Below are positions 48,860 through 61,539 of a stretch of DNA of 64,000 bases, piece by piece (position 1 is the first letter of the stretch; the number at the start of each line of letters is the position of its first letter). This DNA is from Scortum barcoo (lineage: Eukaryota > Chordata > Actinopteri > Centrarchiformes > Terapontidae): the NCBI GenBank assembly GCA_023238725.1, contig CM041547.1:20446744-20510743 (forward strand). The letters run 5' to 3'. Made by a program: the position numbers and the translations under genes. Below the pieces are notes generated by a model. That model had not been told where the DNA came from and did not search any database. It saw only the letters and a list, made by a program, of their open reading frames with translations.

Positions 48860-49150
48860 CAGTTCCCCTCAGCTCTCAGCATCGGCTTGTTAGCATCTTC
48901 TAGTGTGTTGTTTTGGTTTTACAGCCCATGAATGTAGCATTTTTGTTCACTTTCACTGCTCTCAACAGAGTTTTTGGCTGCAGCAGGCCGGCCGCCTGCA
49001 TGTTATATGTCCAGATTCAAAGACAGACTGGTTACCTGATTAACATAGAGGAGTTTTTAGCAGCTAAAGAACCATGTTTCCCTCAGAGCTGGTCGAGACC
49101 GAAACAGAGCTGAATGTAGCTAAAGGTAGAGTGAATATTGTTTTATTAAT
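48860..49150 (+). repeat. Dispersed fish repeat, family B, copy 3
   Basis: TTTTAGCAGCTAAAGAACC, TTTCCCTCAGAGCTGGTCGA, GACCGAAACAGAGCTGAATG and AGAGTGAATATT match family B, with a longer 5' part here (TGTTGTTTTGGTTTTACAGC onward). Confidence 0.7.
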
Positions 49151-50779
49151 CTGGTCTAATGAAACTGGTATAAAGACAAAGGTATAAATGAACTGTGAAC
49201 AAATAACAAATTACACGCTGTTATCACAATGAAGATTAAAAGAGAGAGTTATTATTCAGTCATTACTGTCATCAACAACAACACCATCATCGAAACTTTC
49301 GCTTCCTGGATTTTTTTGGAGGAAAAGTCAAGTTGGTCAAAGGTCAAGTACATAACTTTATTGTTAAAAACACGGGGCCTTTGGCAATCACAGGGGCTCT
49401 GTACACTCATTTAGTCTGCATATAGCGAGAAACAGCTCTGACTGTTCATGTTTACGATTTACTAAAGAAATCAGTTATTGCAGATGTGTTTTAGTTAACA
49501 TTAACATACCGTAACCTTAGTTTATTTGTCATTGCCACAGTCTTTTACTGACCTTAATCGTACTGTAGTTGATATGCACAGACAGTGTAAAAGGTGAGAA
49601 TTTATACAACGTTGGCATTGGCAGTTATCTACACCCCCGCACCTCCACACCCCCCTTCTGTTGTTTGTTGAACTTGTTTTCCATCCTTCCCCGACCCCTC
49701 TGTGTACCGACTTCTTTCTCTCTTCGCTATCCCCATCTCACCCTTAACTATCCCTCTTTACAACATGCACCTGAGCTTCAACTCCCTCAAAATAAAAAAC
49801 CCTGGCCCACCATTTCTGGTCCGCCCCCTGGATAACACAAACCACCTTGCCAATAGCCTTGATCAGAGGCACCATGTGCGCGCAACCACATTTGCTCACA
49901 GCGGGGGCAGCGCTTCAGACTGATGCATGCGTGAGTGCAGCCACTTTAACTGGGCTATTCAAAGCCATGTGGACCCAGCAGGTGCCTCTTCTGCCCTATT
50001 TTCTGCATACACAAGCCCCCCCTCTTTTTACTCCACTTCTTCATCTTCCTCTCTCTCCCCTTTGCTAACTAGCCTTACCCATCCACCCACATCCGCGTAT
50101 CAATTAGGAAGGATCAGAGAGCAGAACAATGTCCTGAGGCGAATCATCTGCAACATCAAACCTAATCACATTAGGACCGACTCTTTCACACAGGTTGGTG
50201 CTCAGCATCAGCTGGATGAGCGTCTCATGTGGCGATGAATAGATGCTATCTAATGCCTGTCAGACACTTTTCAACTACCAGCTTGCATATGGCAGCGAGG
50301 AGGAAGCAGCATTGAACCTAAACTCTATTAGTATTGATTGCAACATTTGCGTCACTTTTTCATTCAGCTCAGCTTGCTGTGGCGTAGTCATGCCACGTCC
50401 CAGCTAACCCGTGTCCTTCCTCACAGACGCGGCTTCCTGTGTTGCTGCGGTAGTGGTGTTTTCACACAGGATGTTGAGGGGGCAGAGAGGATGTTCGAAT
50501 TCTGATCGCATCCTGTGGTCGTGTGTGTTTGTGTATATTCCTGTCTGTGTCTGTTATTTAATTCAGAGGAAGACGCAAATGACGGACGTAAAAAAACAAA
50601 CTGTGATAGGCTTCCAGCGCTCACCAGTGCCATCAAAGGACATACAGCTGTACACATTATTAACGTCTCACTTTCCACAGGTCAGCCTTTCCAACTCCTA
50701 CCAGTTCATCACATCCGAGGTGTTTTGTGGGTGTTTTTTATATAATTTTTCTGAAGAACATTATCTACTGTGAGATAAG
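49151..50779. other. Noncoding stretch
   Basis: No gene is recognised. Pyrimidine-rich sequence at 49,625-50,095 gives Pro/Ser/Leu-rich open frames without domains. Confidence 0.4.
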
Positions 50780-51093
50780 GCTTGCACTTCTTTTACTTCT
50801 TTTAAATCACCTCATAAAAAAAAACATTTTTATAGACTTGCTTTTATGTGGTGTCATCTTTTTACTGTCTCTCTATCATCTTTTATCACCTTTTTATTGT
50901 GTCTTCATTGCTTTTACTGTTTCTGTTTTATATTTAATTGATTTTGTCTTGATTTTGTTCGTTTTTGTTTTTCTGTTGTTATATTGCTTAATGATAATCC
51001 TGCTTTTGCTTTATCTTTTGAAGCACTTTGTAAACTCTGTTTTTAAAGGTGCTGTATAAATAAAAGTTTCTATTATTATTATTATTATTATTG
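50780..51093 (+). mobile_element. 3' end of a non-LTR-type retroelement
   Basis: T-rich sequence leads into AAGCACTTTGTAAACTCTG, AAAGGTGCTGTATAAATAAA and a TTA repeat tail (51,072-51,091). This ending is typical of LINE-type or LINE-derived short elements in fish, as far as I recall. No reverse transcriptase frame is present, so it is a 5'-truncated or nonautonomous copy. Confidence 0.6.
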
Positions 51094-51982
51094 CTATTAC
51101 TGTAGAGACTTAACTTTTTTGTCAGAAAATAAGCAGAATAGCTTCAGAGGTCCTGGTTTACAGCTGTGTGTGGTGTACGCAGATTTCTTAAAGTCTGAGG
51201 ACAATCCTGAAGACTCGATAGAACTGATAAAGACAGCACAGATGTTTAAGCCTCTGTCAGTCAAGAAGGAGCATAAACCTTATGACTGAGTCAACACACT
51301 GGACACCACACTGAGCGACTGGTTAGTAACCACTTGGGGTCCTGGTGGAAGACGTCCCTGTATATCCTGTGAGAATGTGCCTGTTTTTTTACCAAAACAA
51401 ATATGCGTGGTAACCAGCAGCTTACACCATTAATGTGCAATGACATTTGTACTGAAAAGGCCAAAAAAGGAGGAACAAGAGCACAGTTTGGGTGAGATCC
51501 TGGAAGGAAAGTTGAGGGCAACGTGACCTGAAAAGCCTACAGAGGGAACTGGAGGAGAGTGAAGCTACCTTGAGGTAAAGCTCATCATCAGCAATGTCAG
51601 TCGCAAACATCAAACATGTTTTAAGTAGTTTAAGTAGTTTGAGTATGTAGGGCGGTGAATGGATCTGAAGAATTCAGATTAGGCTACACATCACACACTG
51701 TGTGATTTTACCTGCCAACTGACAACACCAGCTGACCTGACCTGGATCAGACCTGGTCCAGGTCACCACGCCCAAAACAGTCATAATGTGTGTCCCCACC
51801 TTAAACTGAAAGATTAAACAAAAAAGGGCTCACCTGCTGTGACTGTTTCAGTGAGGTCACATGGTGAGTACAGTATCAACGGTGAGTATGCAGTTTAAAC
51901 TGGTGTTTTCTCAGTCAGCTTATGTCAAACCTTTAAATAAAATTATTTTGTGTGAAGAACAAGTGATTCACTGCATCACTTT
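51094..51982. other. Noncoding stretch
   Basis: No gene is recognised. Small tandem motifs (TTTAAGTAG at about 51,620-51,640) are seen. Confidence 0.4.
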
Positions 51983-52524
51983 TGGCGCTTTTCCATTACA
52001 CAGTTCTAGCACCTACTCGACTCAGCTCAGTTTCGGCCATTCGCCATTTCCATTAAAATAGAGTACCACCCTCAGCGTGGGTGGGTCGAAATCATAGAAA
52101 CGCGGCTGAAACTCCAGTGGCGACGTCATTTGTTATGCGACACAAACACAAAACAACTATGGAGGCCACCAGACAAAGAAAGCGTCTGCACCTCGAAATC
52201 GTTGCTCCACGGTTTTGATTTCTGTGCAGCAGCCATCTCTGATCGTATCGTGTTTGCTGTTATTGTGTTTTAAAAATGGCGCGGTTGACTCTTATGAACG
52301 AAGTCGCTCTCCTGACTCATCTAGTGACGTCAGTCAGCCCTGGCCAATCAGTGGCCTGCCGTCTGCCGACATCACATTTTCAGCTCGACTCAGCTCGCTT
52401 GGAACCCCGGCCGAGTAGGTACTAGAAAAGTACCTGGTACCAGGTACTAACACGTAATGGAAACGCATTGTACAAACCGAGTCGAGTTGGTCGAGGCCGA
52501 GTAGGTGCTAATGGAAAAGGGCCA
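51983..52524. mobile_element. Nonautonomous inverted-repeat element, about 540 bases
   Basis: The left end TGGCGCTTTTCCATTA and the right end TAATGGAAAAGGGCCA are inverted repeats with one mismatch. The similarity continues inward (AGCACCTACTCGACTCAGCT against the complement of CGAGTAGGTGCT). An inner perfect 20-base palindrome, AGTACCTGGTACCAGGTACT, lies at 52,429-52,448. Flanking TTT on both sides may be a three-base target duplication. No transposase frame is present. I recall similar short elements in fish but cannot assign a superfamily. Confidence 0.75.
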
Positions 52525-52679
52525 TTTGAGTTTTCTAGTACTGGCCTGGTCAGCTTTGTTGCTCACATGAGCCTGTGTTACTAGCCTGATAATTCTGATA
52601 TGTATCTCAATATAGTTTAAGACAGTGCTTTACTTAGAAAATATCATGATTTTGGTTGTTTGTTCAGTAGGTAAATATA

Positions 52680-52880
52680 TCAGCAGGTGTAAGATGATTG
52701 CCACAAAGTTTTGTACAGACATTCATGGTGCCCAGAGGATGACCCCCACTGCCCTTGGTGATCCTCAGGCCTTTCCTCCAGTGCTACCATGACGTTGACA
52801 TTATTGTCTTGAAATGCCTCAACACCTGCTGGATGAAATTTTGATGAGACATTTGTGTCCCCTTTGAGACAAACTGTAAC
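52680..52880 (+). repeat. Dispersed fish repeat, family C, copy 3
   Basis: TTGCCACAAAGTTTTGTACA, GACATTCATGGTGCCCAGAG, CCTTTCCTCCAGTGCTACCA and CATGACGTTGACATTATTGT give the clearest family C copy in the window. Confidence 0.75.
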
Positions 52881-55800
52881 TTTAAGTGTTAACCGTTACA
52901 TGCACCTATAGACAAAAACTAAATAAGCCCCCACAGCGGTGTAATCACCCCCCCCATCACTATGAAATAGGCGAAGGGACCCCACCATAATTACTGGCAT
53001 AAAAACAAGCAAGACAGACGGACAGAAATGCAGACAGACAGGAAAGGACAAGTAGGCAGCAAGAGAAGGCCGACAGGAAGGATGCAGGCCCACAATGGCT
53101 CGTCTGCTCGAGTTCCAGAATAATGGAGAGCGCCATGCAAAGAAAGGAAGAACCAGAGCCACAGGGTCAGATGGTACACAAACCTCAGACTGGAATACTT
53201 CACACAGTTTCCATTTTAGCTGTCTTTTTCCACCGATGCCATTGTTACTGAGCGAGACCTGAAATGCCATGTCTAAAACGCCACAGACAGCCCTGGTTAA
53301 AACAAGAGGAAGGTCATGTTTTCTTCTGACAAAGGGCCATTGTGTCAGCGGTGATTGTGTAGCGTTGCCTGCAGATGATAGTGGAGGATTTTTACAGGAA
53401 TGTCGAGAATGTCTGTTTTAATGCATCGCTGTTTGTTTGTCCGTGTGTGTGTGTGTGTTCGTATCGCCTGTGTGTGTCATAGGGGAAAACGTGTGTGGGT
53501 GTACTCTAAGCCCTAGGAATAGCATTTGCGTCGTAAATGCTCTGTTTAAAACAATCAATATCCACTCTGGTTTATACACAATAAAAGACTATGAAGTGTG
53601 TGTTTTGATGTTTGTGTGTGTGTGTGAGGCTGTGCACTTACATGATGGGAGCCCTGATGCGGCAGGGTGAGTATGCGTGAGCGTGTGTGTGGGCTGTAGG
53701 GCCACCCTCTGATCGTCTCCTTGGCAGCCGCTGCGCTGAAGTGCTCTCTGGGTGCTGAAGAGGCCTCCCAGAACGAGAAGAAATGCGCACACACACACAC
53801 TCCAAACTCTTTATCCGAGCTGACAGCCTCTTTTTCTTCTCTACACTTGGGTTTGGGGCGGCGTAGCCTAGATGCATCTCTGCAACTTTGTGCCATGTTA
53901 GGATGCACACGTGCGCGCACACTCGCACGCATCTATGTACATGCGCCTAACCCAGCTCCCCCCCTCCCTCCACCATTCGCCTCCCCTTGTGTTTGATGTG
54001 GTCTTTGGAGAACCATGTTTAAAGAAATTCTTCTCCAGTCTTTGAAGTCGCTCTGTGTTCCCCACTCTCTTTCTGCTGTTTCCTCTTTTATCTTCTGACA
54101 GTTTGCGAGTTGGGAGGGAAACAGGCCAGTATGGAACAAGATACTTGCCCCACATACACTATTTACCATGTGTTGTACCTGCGAACTTAAGAAGTTTCTT
54201 GAGTAGAGGCTATTGTTTCCTGTAAGATATGAGTATACCCCCCCCCCCCACCCACCACCTCTTGCCAAAACACTGCGGTCTCTTTAAACAAATGCCTCGG
54301 GAGCAAAGTTTTGATGTCATTCCAGGCTTTTATCAAACATCATTTGTGAAGGATGCGGCACTCAGCCACGTCTGGTATGCTTCAACAAAAATGCCAGGTG
54401 TCATTAAAGCTTCTTGCTCCACAAAGACACAATTACTTCAAAGCATTCATCTGTACATCTTAGCTCCACTCACTTACACTTAGAAACATTGTTCACAAGA
54501 GGGGATGACAACGCAAAGCGGCAAAACTCTCCCATCAAATGTGCAGGAACAAACGACCCACTGGTGCTGATATGCCCTATTTCCAAGATGAAAATTATGA
54601 CACATGTTTTGCTGGGATAAGTTAATATGAGAACTGAAATGCATCATGTGATGCAGATGTTGCAACACTGCGATGGCTGTTTCCCTTGAACTGGGTTGTT
54701 ATGCAAATTCCCAGCTGGCTAAAGACAACACAGCTGCAATAGCTGTGTAAACTCTCAAGCTGGCTTCAGATTGAGAAATCTGCATAGATTTATTCTTTCT
54801 CAACGAAGAAAAACTTTAAGTAAAAGCAAATGAAGCAGTTCCCGTTTTTTGTACATCAACCATCATCATGCAAGTCTAGCATGAGTACATAAAATACAGT
54901 GGCTATAAAATACAGTAGTCCAGTAATTACAGAAATGGCCTGTGCACTAGCAGGGACTAATTTGTTTCAGCTGACTTGCGCTGACCTCCCTCACCACAAT
55001 GAGTTAGCTCATCTCACAGGTCAGCGGTGCCCACATCAGTGTTTACAGAGCACAGATGCCATAGACGATTAATTATGCCTGTGATCTGCGTTAGGCTACA
55101 TGAAAACAGGACAGTAACTGTGCAACTCATTACATGCAGAATATCGTTTACAGCACATGTGGCGGGCTGGGAAATGGGGCCGCTCTATCAAAAGTGCACA
55201 GCAGAGTTTCTGTTTTTCTTAATGAAAGGAGCTATCTCAAACCACTAGTCCTGTAATTAGTCATCAGTTAGAGAACAACATGCTTCGAACTCGGGGTCAG
55301 GTGGGGTCCAGGTGGGTTTTTTTAATCTGGTGGATGTGAAAGCATAAGAAGAGATCAAAACAGCATCCTTTTACTAGACTGCAAGAACAGGTTTGTGAAA
55401 ACAGAGTGTGAAAGTGTGTTGTATTCAAATTCATATGACAATCGACCTTTTGCTAACCCCTCCAGCGATCGTCCAATTGTGGCCTAGCAACTATTCATCA
55501 GGCCTGTGAAGCACTGGGTTTCTCGGTATATTGAAGGTTAGCATGGGGCTGTAGTAAGAGAGATTTACAAGAGTTTGACGGCTGGTTTAATTTTTTATCA
55601 CCTTTCCAAAACTAAAAACACCAGAGCTAAAGAGTAAGCAAGCTGCAGACGTTACTATGCTTGGCTAACAAAGGCAAGAGGCATGTCATTAGCTAAATGC
55701 ATCATTATGTGGGGTTACGAGTTCCCTCATAGCTGTTATAATGAATGAACATATATAATAATAAAACTCTGAGGTGCAGAGTTTGCAGCGACAATGGTGG

Positions 55801-57689
55801 CTCAAGCCAAACTAGCTCTCATTAGCATTATATCTTGTATGTGGCCATCGAGAGCACAATGAAGACCCTTTTTTCAATTGAACAGCGTTGTTCGACACAT
55901 CAGTTGGCATCATCTTCGGCACAACTGGTAAAATCTGTAAGCGACAAACAGCGGGTGCCAACTTTTGGCCACATTATCATTAGTGAGCCGCCGCTGCTGC
56001 TGCCGCCACCAGCGCCATCACCCATACCCTTCTTCCATGGCAACACAGACAGACAAACAGGAAGCAGCTGTTGCCAGGGAAACAGCCAGAAGGTCTGCAG
56101 TGCTACAGTGTGGCAGAGAGTGTGAGTGAGGTAAGAAACGAAATGTGGAGGGAAAAGGATCGCTGTGGTGGTGGAATCTAATTAGCTCTGTGACAGAGGA
56201 TAAAAAAAGGGGATATTTCCAGCATCCAGCTTGCGTTGATAGAGTGAGAAAATGTGTGTTTTGTGTGTGTGTGTGTATGCCTTGTAAGGCATGCGAGAGT
56301 GTATATATACTCTCTCATCTGCGCAAATACTGTACCTGCGTCTGAGCCTGGGAATAGGCTGACTGACGCACAGAATGACAGACAAGCTTTGGAGTCCTGG
56401 CAACCCTGCTATTTCTCCCTCCCATCTTCCTCCTCTCCCGCTCTATCTTCCTCCTCCTCCTCGCACACCCCCACACCTCCTTCTCATCTCTAATCCCTCT
56501 GTCTCCTCACTGCCATCTCTCCTCCACGTCTGTCTTCTCCCTTGGTATAAAGTGATTGCATATGGATCGTCACATAATCCGATTCTGTCACTGAGAATAG
56601 CTTTGCCTCTTTGGATCACTTATCCATATAAATTAACAGCTCGGGCCCAGAATCAGTACCGTAGTGTTGCCGCCACCGCTGCTGCTGCTGCTGCAAAGGC
56701 TCACTGTGGGGGAATTAGTTTCACGGAGGCTGACACGGCTCTCACCTGTGAAATGGTGTTACAAAGTGGATAGTCTGGTTTTTGGATCAACATTAAAGGA
56801 GTCGCTGGCTCCTCCTGGTCTTTACTCAGCGGTGACATGCAACGCAAAACCCCTACGAGCTAAATTTAAGGCCACCTGACTTTGATCTTGTGCCGAGAAA
56901 ACAAACAGGAATCTATCAGGAGCTGCCCACTTTAAAGCTTTTTATGGTTTGAGTACACACACACACATGAACACACGAACACGTGCACACACACATTCAA
57001 GGAGAGCAAACAATAGACGTGTGGAATCAGATAGCACAGAATGGTCTGCCAAATACAATACATAGTTTTTTCATGTGATCTTCATATCACCACGCCATGT
57101 GTTACCTTTCAGTCATTTAACTTTATTAAATATTGTTTCACAAGAGACAAGCAGTTATACTCATGCCCTAGAGAGGTGAACACAATGCAGAGTTTCCAAC
57201 AAAACAGGGACGCGGTTCCTGGATTTCCCACTTGTTTTGGCAAATGGCCTTTTCCTGTCTCTGTAGTTTTCCATCTCGCAGCCGTCCACACTCTCGCTTT
57301 CCCTCCGCTTGTCCTGGTCAAGCGCCCCGAAGCTTTCACAATGGATTTACGAGGAAAGACCCTGAGCACACGGGCTGTTGTGGCAGGATGCAGAATCCAG
57401 TTCTCTCTCATGGCACCTTTGACTAAGACAGTTGGAGCCGGCAGCAACAGTTCATTGTGAGAAGATCTGATAAAGATCTAGTTGGATGAAATAAATGAAA
57501 CACCTGACAGTATACTAGGCTATGGCAATGAGACTACAGGAGCCAGGCCAGTCCACCATATGCTTCTGCTTCTCAGACAGTTTCAGACACCTCCTCCTCC
57601 CACACTTCTCCAGCGTTGGATTGGGGACACTGTGTCCCATAAGTCCTGTAACTTTCCGAAACTCCTCTGTCAGGCTGGAGGGAGGTAAT
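52881..57689. other. Noncoding stretch
   Basis: No gene is recognised. A C run lies at about 54,238-54,250, with CT/TCC-rich sequence at 56,410-56,480 and GCT repeats near 56,678. A TA-rich, repeat-like block at 55,560-55,860 could be an old mobile-element remnant, but nothing fixes its class. Confidence 0.4.
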
Positions 57690-57900
57690 TAATTAATAAT
57701 AACCACAAAGTACAGCTGAGGCGAATGGGAACGCCATCAGTTTAGTCAGGGGGTTACCGAAAGTTGTTACAATTCAACCTGAGTGCGACAAAATTTACTT
57801 GCAGCCCATCCAGTAGTTACATATAATAGTTTTATAGTTAGATATTTCAGTCTGGACCAAAGTGATAGACTGACTGACTGACTGACATTATCATAATCAG
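57690..57900 (-). repeat. Dispersed fish repeat, family C, inverted copy
   Basis: ACAAAGTACAGCTGAGGCGA, GGAACGCCATCAGTTTAGTC, ACAATTCAACCTGAGTGCGA and CAGCCCATCCAGTAGTTA are the reverse complement of family C. The copy ends at a GACT tandem (about 57,871-57,885). Confidence 0.65.
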
Positions 57901-60900
57901 ACAATAAAAATGACCAGCAGCTCTCTGACAACTCCACACAAAGCTTACATCCGTCCCTGAGGCAGCAGTTATTGCAGATCACCAGAACGTGACAGAGTTC
58001 ATGTTATTTTGCCTGCCCCCTCTTCATTTAGCTCGATCTGCCTTTATCTGTTTGTTTGATTATCTGGAGTAATTTCCCTCTCTGAGACACAGGCAGACCT
58101 GACACATTCTCGAGTCATCAAGTTTGAGTTGTGTACGTCAATGAGTGATATTGCTCAATCACCTAACAAACCACAAATCGAGGAAGCTGTGACCTCACCG
58201 GCACCCAAGCTTGTGTAAATTAGCGCTGGGAGAGAGCTGTGTAGTGCAAACCTTAGAGAGAACGTAATGTTTTGCCCTAAAGCAATAAGAAGTATATGAA
58301 TAGCCTACTTATGTTTTTTTTTTCATTAGGTGGGGTTGAACATGTAGTTTGTTTGTTTTTTTTGTTGCTTTTTGCTCTGTTTTGTCATCAGACATTCATC
58401 AAATGTGTTGACTGACCTAAAACCCGCACTCAATGCTTGGAATGAATTTACCTATCCAGTGTATTTCTTAGCTTCTTTACTAGCTGATACAGTTTGCGGA
58501 CATATGAGTTCACACTTATGCTTCCTGTGACGTAACTCCATTTGCATAATCTCAAAAACAATCTTGATAACAGTAAAAAAAAACACGCTGATGACATGAA
58601 GTGACGACAAAGGCGCTCTGTCATCTTTAGCTCATCTTTAGCTTTAGGTGGATCTGACCATAGCACGGATACGGATGAATTTCATGACTCAAACTGCAAA
58701 ATATAACGCAGAAAGGAAGTGATATTTTTTTTGTTCTGTTATTATGAACATTTTATGAGCAGTTAAACCAGTGTACAGAAGTATAAATGGCGATAGAAAA
58801 CAAATTCACAGAAAATAAAGGAATCTAGACTTTTTGTAACAACTTGTGGCGTTACAAACAGGTCTAACTCTGAATTCATACATATTTTTGGGACATAAAC
58901 AGATGCAGACAGTAGTGACACCCCTACTCCTTAGACCTCTCTTACCTGTGGTACCTCTACAAACAGGCCTCCTGCTGACTGGGTATTCGTTAACTTTAGA
59001 AATTCCATGAAAACCATACACACTCACTACTAGAGTTTATGCTTTCAGTTTGCGTCATTGTTGTTTTTTAAATCAGTTTATTTTGCCGGATTTTGAGGCA
59101 CTTTGGGTTTTGTAGAACTGCTGTGCAAACCAGTTTCCTGTTGCGAGCAAATAAAGTAGCTGACAAATCGATTTGCGCCTCAACCTTGAATGATTTCTCA
59201 TGTTCTGGGCCATTGCCTAAAAATATTGATTTCCTTCTTTCCAGAGAGCTTGGTTCCTGTTCAGATTCAGCAAGAATTTTTTATCCCATGTAAGATTAAA
59301 TTGCCTGCAAATGTATCTTCTGTATATCCTCAGAGCTCACACACACTAATATTGTTATCTACACTACCACTATGGCTGTTTGATTTGTCTTTGTACTCAG
59401 CCTGTGAGGGTGTCGTACCAGCAGGACTATTCTTGTAACAACTTGGTTACTCATACCAGGTGAAAACCCCTCTCTCTTTCCCTTTCTGTGTGTGTGTTCT
59501 CTGACCAGGTTAATGTCTGCGTTCCCCCTGTTGACCTGGAGGACCACACGAGTGTCAGACCACCGCAGTGATGATGTCAGACCACCAGAGATGTTAGGGG
59601 GAAGGAGGAAAACAACAAGGAAAAAAAAAACCAAAGAGGTGAGGAGAGGAGCAGAGAGGTGAGGGGTGGGGGGCTCTCGGTGCAATTCGGTGAGCGTAAC
59701 CGAAAATCAGCCGTGCAGAAAGTGCTCCATTTTCGAGTGCTTATATGAATTTTCGACACAGGCACGGGGAAAGACCCAACTTTTCATGTTCTATATCACT
59801 TCCTCCATCGTTAAGCACTAAGCAGAGTTGATTATTTCAGGTGATTTATCCCCCATCTGACAGCAGATAATGAGTTATGAGGATTGTTATTTCACTACAC
59901 GTACAGAGCTTATGGTGATTAACCAGGCAAATATAACACAGCAGCCTGAGCCGATATAGTGACGAAGATATTCTCACATAAACCCTCCCGAGGGTGTGAA
60001 TGTGTGCTTTATATATCTGGGTGGCTTGTGTTTGTTGGTGATGTTGTGGATTCATAAGGGCAGAGGGAGAAATCCCCCATGAAGAGCCAGGGGAAGTCAT
60101 ATTTTCTCCTTCACGTGGTTGTCAATCACTGGACGTCACTGCTCTGGATTCCAAACGCTGCCATAACTCAAAGCAAAACCGTTAATATGTACAACCATAA
60201 TAACCATAATAATTTGTGTACCTGTGTGCCTACCATGCATCAGTATTTTACACACATTATTTGCATATGTAGTACGGGTTTCAGACTTGGATGAGTCGTG
60301 TGGTTTGTATCCTTGTGATTCGCGTGGGTGAGTCATGGGTGAAAACCCAAAGCCCCACTGTGGTGGCCGACCCGTTCGCGGGGCCTCTCCATGGACTTTC
60401 TGAACAGGATATGGGAGAGTTGGAATCACTGCTGTGGAATCTGACTGCTTTCAGTTTATGGCAAACCGGTCTCACTTCCTCTGGCTGACCCTAATCTGAA
60501 ACTTGACTCAGATAGAGAAGACACAGTTGTCACTGTGCACTGAAACCAATTTCTGTGTAGAATATAGGTGATAATGATCAGAGGATGTCACTGTGACTGA
60601 ACAAGCGACTGTCGGCAGCAGATTGTATCTAACTTTTTAATGTTTCCAGTTGATTTGTTCTCAAATGAAAAAACTGTAGTCTGAAATATACACTTGCCAG
60701 CTAGATATTTTTAAATATTATTGTGTTAAAAGACTTTGTAATAATTATTTTAAAATCACTGGGGGCTGACTTTGTTCAGTATTCTAACCTACACCCCTGG
60801 GCATCAGCATCATCTCCAGCTGATTATACATTTAGAAGAAATGGAAATAAAGGAGCAACATTAGTTGTGTATTGCAGGGTAAAGCTAGTTAGCCTTTGGA

Positions 60901-61503
60901 CTATAGGTGTGGTACACCATTGAAAATGAAAGATGTTACTGAGATCGTTATACCCCCAGGTTGGTTTGAAATACTTGGCATACTTGGACAGGTAAAATGG
61001 TCATCAGCCTCATGCTTTCATATTTCAGTTCATATTTTCAAAGAAGAATCACAGATGAGACACGGTGTTAAGTTTGTTGCTGGAGTGTCATCCTCCCTTG
61101 AACAAATAAATTGACAGAGCTACTTACGTTACTCTAAATATATACTGATATACTAGCACTGTAGCTCCCACACAGGTGATGTTACAGGTGTTCTTCAAAA
61201 CCTGTAATCCTACAAAATAAAATAATACGGTTTACCTTTGGAAGCAGGTTACCTTACACTTTCAGCCATACAATAACTTATTTAAAGATCATCACTCAAA
61301 CTAGAGCCCCCCGCATATCACCTTGTCAAGCTGAAAAATTCAAAGGTTGACACACCTGTCCCACTTCCTCGTGGTTTCTAAGTTATGATTGGACAATCAA
61401 TGTATGGGAGAGGGGTTTAGGTAACAGTCAATTCAGACCTGGCTCAATTTATCAATTTCTATTAGTTCTGTTACTATCTATAAGTAAGGGGATGGGTGGT
61501 TGA

Positions 61504-61539
<36 letters not shown>

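Noticed and set aside
56640..56879. Ala-rich frame with GCT repeats
   Set aside because: Produced by a short GCT trinucleotide run; no start, splice or domain support.
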